A stretch of 64,000 nucleotides of DNA from Eubacterium sp. MSJ-33 (lineage in GTDB: Bacteria > Bacillota > Clostridia > Lachnospirales > Lachnospiraceae). The stretch lies in the NCBI RefSeq assembly GCF_022174665.1, contig NZ_CP076562.1, positions 1,749,001 to 1,813,000 of the forward strand, given 5' to 3'. The translations under genes and the position numbers were made by a program. Below the pieces are notes generated by a model. The model was given only the letters and a program-made list of their open reading frames with translations, ran no database searches and was not told the DNA's origin. Below are positions 54,636 to 63,418 of this stretch, one piece after another. Positions within the stretch are counted from its first letter, which is position 1; each line of letters begins with the position of its first letter.

Positions 54636-57353
54636 TTACTTCCCGTTTCTATGTTCCTTTACTCCATAGTTAATGTAATGCATATAATAGTTCTTTAACT
54701 TACTTCCATATGCATTTCGCAAATCCGCATATCGGTTCTTATAATTCGTCACATTGAATGCTTCGCTACCCTGTCTTCCTTCTGACATTCCATAATATAT
54801 GAAATGCCGTAATGCAGCCTCCTCGTCATATCCAAAAGCACGTTTAATATCCGGGTTATGTGATACATAATATCCATAATTATATACCGCAGAATAATTA
54901 ACTCCATTATAGGTTGTCATTCCCCCTATAATATTTTTTGTTCCGGTGGCCACTCTACCTTCCCTTTTTCCATAGTTCATATAATGCTTATAATATGCAA
55001 CCATGTCATTCTTGTACACATGTCTAAGATCCGCATACCGCATCGCATACGCATCCACATTGAAGCTCGCACATCCCTGTCTCTTCTCCCGCATACCGTA
55101 TGTAACAAAATGCCGCAATGCGCCTACTTCATCATATTGATATAATCTTTTTATATCAATATTGTGATTGATATAGTAGTCAAAATCATATACCGCACTG
55201 TAATCTACACCGTTATACACAGTTGTCGCCCCAATAATATGACTTGTTCCGACTCCCTTTCTTCCTTCTTTGCGACCGTACTTCATATAATGTGCATAAT
55301 AAGCCGGATAATTGTTTCCATATGCTTTTCTAAGATCCGAATACTGATAAATATAAGACTTTACATCAAAGGATGCTTTACCCTGACGTGCCTCATTCAT
55401 ACCACACGAAACAAAATGTCTAAGTGCCGCTACATCATCCGTCTTAAACGCTGACCACAGATCAGGGTATTTCATAACATAGTAATTATAATCATATACC
55501 GCACTGTAATCCACACCATTATATACAGTGGTTGGATTTGCTTTGGCAAGAATATTAAATGTAACTGTTTTCGTACCACTGTATTTTCCAATACCGGTTA
55601 TCGTTATTGTAGCAGTGCCCGGATTCATGTTGCTCGCATAGGTCACTGTGTAATCCTGATTTAAAGCAAGCGAAGCACCATTATATGTAAGTTTCACAGC
55701 CGGTGTAATCGCTTTTCCTGTATAATATTGTGTGCCTACCGTGTTGATATCACATGCATTTATTGCAACCGCAGGAATCACCGGCTCAATCGGCTTGACA
55801 GGATCAACCGGATTGGTTGTAGATACATTGTCTGTAAATACTTTCACCCTTGCACACATCGGATACTTTCCACTTCCCAAGTCTACAAAATAATTCAATC
55901 CATATCCTGTTTCACAGAAGGACTGCCCCTGTTCCGTATGGCAATCATATAATATTACATCATCGCTAAGCTGTGCACTTGTCGTCTGCTCCAGAAAATA
56001 ACTTACATCTTTATCGTCCTGATCTACAAGTGTATATACAACCGAATACTTATCTCCTTTATCCACACATAACCCGGAAGGAAGCTTGATTGTGTAATAT
56101 CCGGCATAAGTTGTCTGACCGGTCACCGGAGTTGCAAGCATCGCTTCGCCTGATTCCGGATTATCAGCATCCGGATTCTTATAAATCTGAATACTATATC
56201 TTACATTATCACTCTTCAGGGAAATTGCTGTTGCCTTAATCTCTTCCTTGGTTGATGCCTTCGCAACATATACATTTGCAATTTTCCCACCATTATTGAT
56301 TGTTCCGTAGTAAGGTGAAAATGTTCCATCGAACTGATAGTTGTTGTCATAATTATCAGCCGGCTCCATCACGAACGCGATTGCATCCTGATTCGATATG
56401 GATAGATCTTCATAAGATACCCACAGGTAAGGGATATTACCCTCTCCCCAGCTGTTTTTCACCAGCCACGCTCCCGGTTTTGATGGCTTCTTCGTTCCTG
56501 AAAAATTATCCACCGCATAATTATCATCCCATCCTACAATGGCAATTGCATGATTCGATGATGTATTGTCATAGTTATAGTAACCTTTTGTTTTATAATT
56601 ATAATATCTTACATCCATGTTAAATCCACTGGCTACAGCCCCATAGTCCATAATCAGTTTCTTAACATCAGCTGCATTTTTTATCGATACAACGCGTGCA
56701 TTCTGAAGATGCGCAACATCTTTGTATGCCAGGCTTGCATCTAAGGTTGACGATGGAGAAGCATTCCCATAAGGTGCTACACTCTCTGACGCAGCTCCAC
56801 GCCAGGACGACAGGGCGAACATTGTCAGATAATTGTTACCTCCGACAGACAGGTAGTTATTCCCATATGAAGAATTCAGATACGTTCTGTCCCCATCCAG
56901 ATTTCCCAGTGGATCTGTCTGGCAATTGTAGAAGAAATATGCGAGATGATACTCAGACAAATCAATATCATTCACGTATCCGGCCGATATCATCGATGAT
57001 TCCCCCGCTGCAAGCGCTGCAAATGTCCAACACGTTCCATATGGGTGCTGGTTTTTTACCGATGTTACTCGTCCATAATTTCTGGAATCATAACTTGCAG
57101 GAATACTGTTGCTGTACAACATAGCACCCTTGACCGGTGTATAATAATCGATTCGGTCTCCCGTATCAATGTAACTGTTCATGTATACAGTTTCGTCCGG
57201 GATTGTATCCTCCGTTTGTACCTCTACCGTAGGCGCATCCGTATCTGTAGCCACCGCCTCTGATGAATATGATTGTCCCGCTGCACGCACATCTATCCCC
57301 GGTGTTCCTAACAAGGCAAATGCCATAAAAAATGCAAGAATTCTTTTTCTCAT
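54636..57353 (-). CDS. Secreted papain-like (C1) protease with Ig-like domain and three surface repeats
   Basis: A 905-residue exported protein. The signal peptide ends near VRAAG (residue 25). The C1 peptidase domain (about 85-335) has all catalytic residues: Q102 and C108 in NQHPYGTCW, H268 in SSNHAIAIVGW and N300 in WLVKNSWG. A lectin-like beta region follows (340-508), then a Pro-rich spacer and an Ig-like bacterial domain (about 535-605; YTGKAITPAV, VTFNI). Three ~91-residue repeats occupy 608-698, 710-800 and 813-905. AGAGGAGG precedes the ATG. It probably processes proteins at the cell surface. It lies between the exporter 2 permease and the GH9 gene in one transcript. Confidence 0.94.
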   Translation of the reverse strand: MRKRILAFFMAFALLGTPGIDVRAAGQSYSSEAVATDTDAPTVEVQTEDTIPDETVYMNSYIDTGDRIDYYTPVKGAMLYSNSIPASYDSRNYGRVTSVKNQHPYGTCWTFAALAAGESSMISAGYVNDIDLSEYHLAYFFYNCQTDPLGNLDGDRTYLNSSYGNNYLSVGGNNYLTMFALSSWRGAASESVAPYGNASPSSTLDASLAYKDVAHLQNARVVSIKNAADVKKLIMDYGAVASGFNMDVRYYNYKTKGYYNYDNTSSNHAIAIVGWDDNYAVDNFSGTKKPSKPGAWLVKNSWGEGNIPYLWVSYEDLSISNQDAIAFVMEPADNYDNNYQFDGTFSPYYGTINNGGKIANVYVAKASTKEEIKATAISLKSDNVRYSIQIYKNPDADNPESGEAMLATPVTGQTTYAGYYTIKLPSGLCVDKGDKYSVVYTLVDQDDKDVSYFLEQTTSAQLSDDVILYDCHTEQGQSFCETGYGLNYFVDLGSGKYPMCARVKVFTDNVSTTNPVDPVKPIEPVIPAVAINACDINTVGTQYYTGKAITPAVKLTYNGASLALNQDYTVTYASNMNPGTATITITGIGKYSGTKTVTFNILAKANPTTVYNGVDYSAVYDYNYYVMKYPDLWSAFKTDDVAALRHFVSCGMNEARQGKASFDVKSYIYQYSDLRKAYGNNYPAYYAHYMKYGRKEGRKGVGTSHIIGATTVYNGVDYSAVYDFDYYINHNIDIKRLYQYDEVGALRHFVTYGMREKRQGCASFNVDAYAMRYADLRHVYKNDMVAYYKHYMNYGKREGRVATGTKNIIGGMTTYNGVNYSAVYNYGYYVSHNPDIKRAFGYDEEAALRHFIYYGMSEGRQGSEAFNVTNYKNRYADLRNAYGSKLKNYYMHYINYGVKEHRNGK
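54639..55532 (-). repeat. Three copies of the ~91-residue surface repeat (papain-like protease)
   Basis: Copies at 55260-55532, 54954-55226 and 54639-54917. They have the same YNGV[DN]YSAVYDY opening and paired half-units as in the GH9 and amidase proteins, spaced by GTSHIIGA / GTKNIIGG linkers. Confidence 0.92.
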
Positions 57354-57399
57354 ATAGTAGCCTCCTCTTTTATCTTCTTCCCAATACCCTCATGTATTT

Positions 57400-58200
57400 C
57401 TATAAAACATCCGCAAAATGAACCCTCAGCCTCTTAAACACCGAAACACCAATACTAAATACAATTATTACAAACAACCAGAAATACACGGTCCACATCG
57501 GTTTTTCCCAGAATCCTACTCCTGCGAGTAAACTATCCCGAAATCCGTCAACTATATAATATACCGGATTCAGCTTGAAAATCTTCAGCAGCTTAGGGGA
57601 CAGCATATGCTCTGCGTCCCACATTATAGGAGTAATCCACATACCTACCTGTAATAAAATATTGATAATCTGTGTAAGATCCCGGAAGAACACAACGATT
57701 GCCGCTGTAAAATAAGATAATCCCAAAACCAGCAAAAAATTACAAATCAGATAATAAATTATCTGAATCGTATACAAACTTGGTGTGTACCCATAGCAGC
57801 TGCACAAAACTAAAGTGAACAAAATAAAGAATGCATTTACAAACACTGCTGACATCACTTTCACAATCGGAAGAATGCTTATCTTAAATACAACTTTTTT
57901 TACAAGATAACTGTATTCTATAAGTGCGTTTGTACCACCATTTAATGCTTCCGAAAAGAAAAACCATGGAACAAGTCCCGCAACCAGCCATACTACAAAC
58001 GGATATTCATTCGTTCTACCTGCCTTTAGTCCTACCTGAAACACAAACCAATACACCAAAACAGTGACTACCGGCTGCACAAACGCCCATACAATACCGA
58101 GATAGGAACCTGCAAATCTGGTTTTAAAATCATTCTTCGATAAGCTCCATATCAGTTTTCTATTCTCTATTAATTTCTGTGGTATACCATGTCTATTCAT
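57400..58200 (-). CDS. wzm: ABC exporter permease, Wzm type (exporter 2)
   Basis: A 266-residue ABC-2 permease with six hydrophobic segments. It has SKNDFKTRFAGSYLGIVWAF near the N-terminus, PWFFFSEALNGG, VFFRDLTQIINI and FKLNPVYYIVDGFRDS, matching the Wzm/TagG pattern and clearly different in sequence from the permease at 19129-19905. With the ATPase at 50864-52126 it should export the second glycan. It starts 8 bp after rfbC. The gap to its ATPase gene, filled by two repeat-bearing enzymes, is unusual. Confidence 0.94.
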   Translation of the reverse strand: MNRHGIPQKLIENRKLIWSLSKNDFKTRFAGSYLGIVWAFVQPVVTVLVYWFVFQVGLKAGRTNEYPFVVWLVAGLVPWFFFSEALNGGTNALIEYSYLVKKVVFKISILPIVKVMSAVFVNAFFILFTLVLCSCYGYTPSLYTIQIIYYLICNFLLVLGLSYFTAAIVVFFRDLTQIINILLQVGMWITPIMWDAEHMLSPKLLKIFKLNPVYYIVDGFRDSLLAGVGFWEKPMWTVYFWLFVIIVFSIGVSVFKRLRVHFADVL

Positions 58201-58208
58201 AAATGCTC

Positions 58209-58802
58209 CTAGATTGACTTCTTGTAATCCTTAATTCCGCTCCACTTGTGATCCTTGTCAGATATGATTAGATCCTTACTTGTCATACCTTCCGGCATAG
58301 GCCACTCTACTCCTATTTCAGGATCAGACCACAGAAGTCCGCCCTCATCATTTGGATGATAGAAGTCCGTACATTTGTAACAAAACTCTGCACTTTCTGA
58401 TAAAACAATAAATCCATGTGCAAAGTTCTTCGGGATAAAGAACTGCTTTTTATTCTCTGCCGAAAGTCTAACACCATACCATTTACCATATGTCTTTGAT
58501 CCTTCTCGTAAATCAACCGCGACATCAAAGACTTCTCCGCTTACAACACGGACAAGTTTATCCTGTGGATAATTAATCTGAAAATGCAATCCCCGAAGCA
58601 CGCCCTTCTTGGAGCTGGACTGATTATCCTGTACGAATTTGCAATCTATACCTGCTGCTGCAAAGTCATTATAATTATAAGTCTCCATAAAATATCCCCG
58701 CTCATCGCCAAATACGGAAGGCGTGATAACACGAAGACCCTCTATCTCTATTCCGTCTACTTCACATGTATCGACAGTTATCTTTCCATATTTCTGTGTC
58801 AT
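58209..58802 (-). CDS. rfbC: dTDP-4-dehydrorhamnose 3,5-epimerase
   Basis: A 197-residue RmlC-type cupin epimerase. It has VFGDERGYFMETYN, the substrate-binding FVQDNQSSSKKGVLRGLHFQ region with the catalytic histidine, and FIPKNFAHGFIVLSE. The frame extends upstream but normal family length and AAGGA about 11 nt before support ATG 58802. It makes dTDP-4-keto-L-rhamnose for the reductase encoded at the right edge (63419-64000). The wall hydrolase gene stands between these two pathway genes. A likely promoter lies at 58873-58901. Confidence 0.94.
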   Translation of the reverse strand: MTQKYGKITVDTCEVDGIEIEGLRVITPSVFGDERGYFMETYNYNDFAAAGIDCKFVQDNQSSSKKGVLRGLHFQINYPQDKLVRVVSGEVFDVAVDLREGSKTYGKWYGVRLSAENKKQFFIPKNFAHGFIVLSESAEFCYKCTDFYHPNDEGGLLWSDPEIGVEWPMPEGMTSKDLIISDKDHKWSGIKDYKKSI

Positions 58803-58872
58803 TCTATACGCATCCTTTCTACAATCAATATACAATTTTATACCAAGGTTCGGTATTACATATATATTATTA

Positions 58873-58901
58873 ATTTTATCATAATGACACATATACATCA
58901 A
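58873..58901 (-). promoter_or_regulatory. Candidate promoter upstream of rfbC / exporter 2 operon
   Basis: TTGATG (58896-58901) and TAAAAT (58873-58878) on the minus strand are 17 bp apart. They lie just downstream of the hydrolase terminator and before rfbC. This would start the long operon running leftwards. Confidence 0.45.
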
Positions 58902-58910
58902 GCGAAAGCA

Positions 58911-58942
58911 TAAAAAAGGAGAGCTACATCTGAAGCTCTCCC
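58911..58942 (-). terminator. Intrinsic terminator after the wall hydrolase
   Basis: On the minus strand GGAGAGCT pairs perfectly with AGCTCTCC over an 8-nt loop and is followed by six Ts. It lies 12 bp after the hydrolase stop codon. Confidence 0.85.
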
Positions 58943-58953
58943 TAAAATACTAA

Positions 58954-61900
58954 TTAATATTGTAATAATTTTGCTATATAATCATTTACGATACTATAAC
59001 CATAATTTGTTGCTGTTGCCCAGCCTTTTTTATCTGGATTCTCACTGATTCCAAGCCACTCGACATACTGTGCACATCCGCGTGTCACATACTGGAATCT
59101 TGAATCTACACATGTATTCTTCAATGCATCTTTTGAGGCATATGCCTTAAGATGTTGTATTTGTGCCCGGATACCTGTACGTACACTGTCATAACGATCT
59201 CCCGGAAATCCAGGTCCTGTTGCACCAAGTCCTGCAAAGTTATACTGATCAATCTGCACCAGACCGCCAAACTTTAAGAATCCGGTTTCTTTCATTGCCT
59301 GTGCAAACGCAACCTCTGCACGCACACCTTCTGCATTACATTCTTCTATATAAATCCTGCAGAAGTCATTTATCGTAGGAGCATCTGAGTTTGCATAAAA
59401 AGCAGGATACGTTGCCCTTGAATTGTAGTATGCAACCATCTGATTTACATTTGTCGATGATGCTCCCATAATGGAATACAGCGGTCCCACCGGTTCTGCA
59501 GATTCAGATCCCCGTCGTTGCTCCTTAATACCATATGTCATATAATGCGAATAGTAGCTTTGTAAATTATCTCCAAAAGCTGCATTTAAATCACCATTAT
59601 TTCTTCTGTAATAATTCACATCAAAGGAATCCTTTGCCTGCTGTCCTTCCTTCATTCCATATGTTACAAAATACTGTAAGATCAGAAGGTCATCCCCACT
59701 ATATTTCTTCAAAATATCCGGATGATGTTCTATATAATATGTATAATCATATACCGCACTGTAATTGGTTCCATTGTAAACAGTTGTCGGGCTTTGCGCT
59801 TTCGTTACGCCAGTTGCCTTTCTACCCTCTTTCTGACCGTATTTCATGTAGTGCAGGTAATAGCTCTTAAGATCAGTTCCGTACGCATTTCGTAAATCTA
59901 CATATGCATTCTTATAGGATCTTACATCAAAATCTGCTTTACCCTGACGGCCTTCCTTCATTCCATAATTCACAAAATGCTGCAACGTCTTGTTCTCATC
60001 TCCGCCAAATGCATTATACACATCGCCATTATGCTGAATATAATATGTATAATCATATACGGCGCTATAATTTACGCCATTATAAACTGTTGTCGCATTT
60101 TGTAATGTTGCCACACCGGTTGCTTTTCTGTGTTCATTCTTACCATAACTAATGTAATGTAAGTAATAGTTCTTCAGATTACTTCCATATGCACTACGAA
60201 GATCTCGATAAGCATTTCTATAGGAGTTTACATCAAAATCCGCACTACCTTGCTGTCCCTGACTCATACCTACATTCACAAAATATTGGAGTACCTGTAA
60301 GTCATCTCCAATGTATGACTTCAATTCATTTTTATAATGTTCTGTATAATAAGCATAGTCATAAACTGCACTATAATTTACTCCATTATAAACAGTTGTA
60401 GGATTCTGAAGCGTTACTACACCTGTCGCCTTTCGGCCTTCACGCTTACCATAATTAATATAATGCAGATAATAACCTTGAAGATTTGTTCCAAATGCCC
60501 TTCTTAGGTCAGCATACTGATTCCTGTAAGAATTCACATCAAAATCTTCACTTGCCCGGCGGCCTTCCTTCATTCCAAAATTCACGAAATGCTGTAAAAC
60601 CGCTCTTGTATTCGTACCAAATGCAGCTTTTACATCTGCATTATGCTCTACATAATAATCATAGTCATATACTGCACTATAATCAACACCATTCAAAACT
60701 GTAACCGGTTTTACCGTTCCATCCCCTGTACTCAGTCCATAATACTGCGCAATCGCGGTTGCATCTGCCACGCCAAGTTTCTGCAGCATTGTGTCAGATG
60801 TCAAATACTTTGCAGCTTCGTCCGGATTACTCAGGAACGCATGCTCAATAATGATTCCCGGGAATCCTGCAAGCTTGCTTCGTCTGCAGACTGAATAATA
60901 GTCTGCCAGAGATCCATCCGGATACAAAGTATTATCTTTTGAACCCTGGATAAGATTTCCACGGTTATGCAGACCAAGCTCGCTTAACTTAGAAAGAATG
61001 ACCTTGCCAAGTTCACCACCGATCTGTCCAAGATCCGGTCTATAATTTGAGTTTGGGACAATAACAAGTGCACCTCTTGCTGTTGGACCTGCCGAATTAA
61101 TATGCAGGCTTACCATTACATCTGCACCAACCTTGGAAGCCAGCTCTACACTCTGTGCACTGGACCATTCCGTACGATTGTCTGTACGTGCCATATATAC
61201 AGTTATGCCACTATACTTATCCAGTTCCTCTTTGCAGTAATATGCGATCTTCAGGTTGATATCTCTTTCATAATAAGTAACACCATTGATCGTATTATAT
61301 GTACCACAATCGCTTCCTCCATGTCCCGGGTCTAATACTACAACGAGATTACCATTCGATGCGCTCTTAAGCAATGAGCCATCGTTCATCTGCAATTCAG
61401 AAATCGCTTCTGCAACATCCGCTCCACTTATCGTCTCACCACTGGAGACATCTGTCACAGTAATTCCTGCTTCGTCAGCGCTCTGGGTTGCTACAGTTTC
61501 ATCTACAATCCATGCATCCGGCTGAGAATCAGCAGTCACATTTACACCGAACACATCGCTGGCGCCTGCTGCTTCCAGATCAATATACTGTTCCTGCTCG
61601 TCAACCGTATATTTGATTCCTTTCAACTTATATACGCCTGTGCTTGTCTCATTCTCAAAGCTCAGATTGAACAGGAGCGCTGAGTCTGATATCACATCGA
61701 CGCTCTTTTCATATGTACTGCCTGTTGACTGATTGGTATATACCAGTTCAGCCGAACCGATCGTGCCTGTTGCAGATATATCCGCAAGGACATATTGTGT
61801 ATCTGGCGTCTGTACATAATCGCTTTCTACAACGATATAATTAAGTAATCCTGTTTCTACAGGTGTTCCCACCAGATCATTTGCTTCCTGTACTGCAATC

Positions 61901-62088
61901 GCGTCAGTATCTGTGTTTGTTTCCTGCGATACTTCGCTTTCCACTTCCGGCGTGTCTGCTTCCTGCGTGTCCACCTGCACATCCTGCTGCGTCGTTGGCT
62001 CTTCTGCAGCAAATGCAATTGGAACATGAGATGTCGCAATCAGACAACCGGTTAAGATTCCAGCAATCATCTTCTTAAGCCGTCTCAT
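58954..62088 (-). CDS. Secreted N-acetylmuramoyl-L-alanine amidase / glucosaminidase with four surface repeats
   Basis: A 1044-residue wall hydrolase starting at ATG 62088 (AAAGGAG 8 nt upstream), with a signal peptide ending near IAFAAEE. An acidic Thr/Glu/Asp linker and a beta-rich region are followed by an Amidase_3 domain (about 245-455) with zinc and catalytic residues H256 (DPGHGG), E274 (YYERDIN), H329 (SLHINS) and E415 (IIIEHAF). Four ~91-residue repeats span about 463-858. The end (about 875-1044) is a glucosaminidase domain (AEVAFAQAMKETGF with the acid glutamate, YNFAGLGA). It should cut both peptide and glycan bonds of peptidoglycan, for cell separation or remodelling. It has its own promoter and terminator. 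Confidence 0.95.
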   Translation of the reverse strand: MRRLKKMIAGILTGCLIATSHVPIAFAAEEPTTQQDVQVDTQEADTPEVESEVSQETNTDTDAIAVQEANDLVGTPVETGLLNYIVVESDYVQTPDTQYVLADISATGTIGSAELVYTNQSTGSTYEKSVDVISDSALLFNLSFENETSTGVYKLKGIKYTVDEQEQYIDLEAAGASDVFGVNVTADSQPDAWIVDETVATQSADEAGITVTDVSSGETISGADVAEAISELQMNDGSLLKSASNGNLVVVLDPGHGGSDCGTYNTINGVTYYERDINLKIAYYCKEELDKYSGITVYMARTDNRTEWSSAQSVELASKVGADVMVSLHINSAGPTARGALVIVPNSNYRPDLGQIGGELGKVILSKLSELGLHNRGNLIQGSKDNTLYPDGSLADYYSVCRRSKLAGFPGIIIEHAFLSNPDEAAKYLTSDTMLQKLGVADATAIAQYYGLSTGDGTVKPVTVLNGVDYSAVYDYDYYVEHNADVKAAFGTNTRAVLQHFVNFGMKEGRRASEDFDVNSYRNQYADLRRAFGTNLQGYYLHYINYGKREGRKATGVVTLQNPTTVYNGVNYSAVYDYAYYTEHYKNELKSYIGDDLQVLQYFVNVGMSQGQQGSADFDVNSYRNAYRDLRSAYGSNLKNYYLHYISYGKNEHRKATGVATLQNATTVYNGVNYSAVYDYTYYIQHNGDVYNAFGGDENKTLQHFVNYGMKEGRQGKADFDVRSYKNAYVDLRNAYGTDLKSYYLHYMKYGQKEGRKATGVTKAQSPTTVYNGTNYSAVYDYTYYIEHHPDILKKYSGDDLLILQYFVTYGMKEGQQAKDSFDVNYYRRNNGDLNAAFGDNLQSYYSHYMTYGIKEQRRGSESAEPVGPLYSIMGASSTNVNQMVAYYNSRATYPAFYANSDAPTINDFCRIYIEECNAEGVRAEVAFAQAMKETGFLKFGGLVQIDQYNFAGLGATGPGFPGDRYDSVRTGIRAQIQHLKAYASKDALKNTCVDSRFQYVTRGCAQYVEWLGISENPDKKGWATATNYGYSIVNDYIAKLLQY
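59515..60702 (-). repeat. Four copies of the ~91-residue surface repeat (amidase)
   Basis: Copies at 60433-60702, 60127-60399, 59821-60093 and 59515-59787, joined by short GV[VAT].. linkers (TGVVTLQNP, TGVATLQNA, TGVTKAQSP). Unlike in the other two proteins, they lie between two catalytic domains rather than at the C-terminus. Confidence 0.92.
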
Positions 62089-62119
62089 TTTTTTATCTCC
62101 TTTACCCATTAATATGTAT

Positions 62120-62148
62120 ATTGTAATATTTTTTTCATACTTTTGCAA
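62120..62148 (-). promoter_or_regulatory. Promoter for the wall hydrolase gene
   Basis: TTGCAA (62143-62148) and TACAAT (62120-62125) on the minus strand, 17 bp apart. Transcription would start near 62113, giving a leader of about 25 nt with an AAAGGAG ribosome site. Confidence 0.65.
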
Positions 62149-62271
62149 TAATTTGTATATAATAATCTGTTGCCAACAATTTCCAACAAAATTCTTATGC
62201 CATAATCCTTATCAGATTTATCACGTTTTCCATATTTCTCAGTTGCTATCTGTGATACATATGGTGTATGA

Positions 62272-62298
62272 TTGTCAAGAAAAAGAATTCACTATTAT
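62272..62298 (+). promoter_or_regulatory. Weak candidate promoter for the plus-strand acyltransferase remnant
   Basis: TTGTCA (62272-62277) is followed by TATTAT (62293-62298) with a 15-bp spacer, shorter than ideal. An AAGGAG lies before the ATG at 62341. Confidence 0.3.
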
Positions 62299-62340
62299 AT
62301 CGACAACATACAACAGATATATAATATAAGGAGATCAAAA

Positions 62341-63342
62341 ATGCAATCAGCTAATATAACACCGCAAAGCACACAGGGTACTACCATTCGACAGTCAAAC
62401 TTTGAATTACTGCGTATATTTGCTATGTTGATGATTGTTGCACACCATTTTTTCTGTTCATAGTGGATTTGATTTTAATAGCAGCGATTTTCTGTTGATC
62501 AACAAATTATGGATCATATTTATTCAGATTGGTGGAAAGATTGGCGTGGATGTATTTTTTTGCTGTTCTGGATTTTCACACTCACAGGACTTCAACCATA
62601 TAGCACAAGAGAATTAATCTACCACTGTTTCCCTATTATTTTCGGTAAATGGTGGTTTGCAAGTTCTTATTTTATTCTCTACCTTGTGGCACCTTATTTG
62701 AATAAAATGCTGAATAGTCTCGACAAGGATAGCTATAAGAAAATGCTATTGCTTTTCGGTATTCTCTGGTGTGTAGTCCCAACGCTCACTGGCTGGACAG
62801 TTGAAAGCAATAACCTGTTATGGTTTATATTCCTCTATTCGTTAGCCGGTTATATCCGAATCTACGGAGTGAATATAAAGGCATCTGGTTTTATGTGTAT
62901 CCTGTTGTCTTTCTGCGTGACGATTTTTACATTCCTTGCAGTTGCTGCATGTAGCCATTACAGTAACAGGATTCCTTTTCTACGAGACTATACAACTTGG
63001 TTTTATGATATGAACAGTTTATTTATATTGCTGATTTCCGCTTTGCTTTTCATAGGTTTTTCCAAGTTGAATATCAAGGCTAACCGAATTATCAACATCA
63101 TTGCTTCCGCTACATTTGGTGTTTATCTTATTCATGACAACCGTTATGTACGTGCAATCCTATGGTCACGTATCTTCCATACAACCGCATACAGCAATCG
63201 TTTAATGTTAATCCCTTATTCTATTTTTGTGATCTGTGCTATATTTGGTATATGTACAATCATAGAATTAGTACGAATTTATGTATTTGAAAAACACTAT
63301 ATGAAAATGATCAACACACGCGAAAACAAATCTTTGCCTTAA
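62341..63342 (+). pseudogene. Broken acyltransferase-3 family membrane protein
   Basis: The only plus-strand gene. After AAGGAG the ATG at 62341 begins a typical acyltransferase-3 N-terminus (RQSNFELLRIFAMLMIVAHHF), including the catalytic-type histidine pair. A run of six Ts (62448-62453) then shifts the frame and TAG follows at 62461. The +1 frame continues correctly as SVHSGFDF and GGKIGVDVFF to about 62575. The original frame then resumes with LQPYSTRELIYHCFPIIFGKWWFASSYF and runs to 63342. The segment between SGF and LQPYS is too short for the family, so an internal deletion is likely as well. Intact members O-acylate exported glycans, so its loss would change glycan acylation. Confidence 0.85.
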
Positions 63343-63347
63343 ACCAA

Positions 63348-63381
63348 AATAAGAGGAGCGCCCATAAGCGCTCCTCTTATT
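63348..63381. terminator. 14-bp hairpin between converging genes, bidirectional terminator
   Basis: AATAAGAGGAGCGC (63348-63361) pairs perfectly with GCGCTCCTCTTATT (63368-63381) around a 6-nt loop. The A/T ends supply U tracts in both directions. It separates the plus-strand remnant from rfbD on the minus strand. Confidence 0.85.
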
Positions 63382-63418
63382 ACCATCTGCACATTTTCTG
63401 GGATTCGATTATCTATAA

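Noticed and set aside
52195..60702. Regularly spaced DNA repeats that might suggest a CRISPR array
   Set aside because: The period is ~300 bp, the units are coding, diverged at DNA level and in frame. There are no short identical repeats with unique spacers and no cas genes.
59535..60894. Long plus-strand open frames opposite the amidase repeats (and opposite the GH9 and protease repeats)
   Set aside because: They are His/Tyr/Asn-rich mirror readings of the Tyr/Asn-rich repeats, have no ribosome sites, and recur only because the repeats recur.
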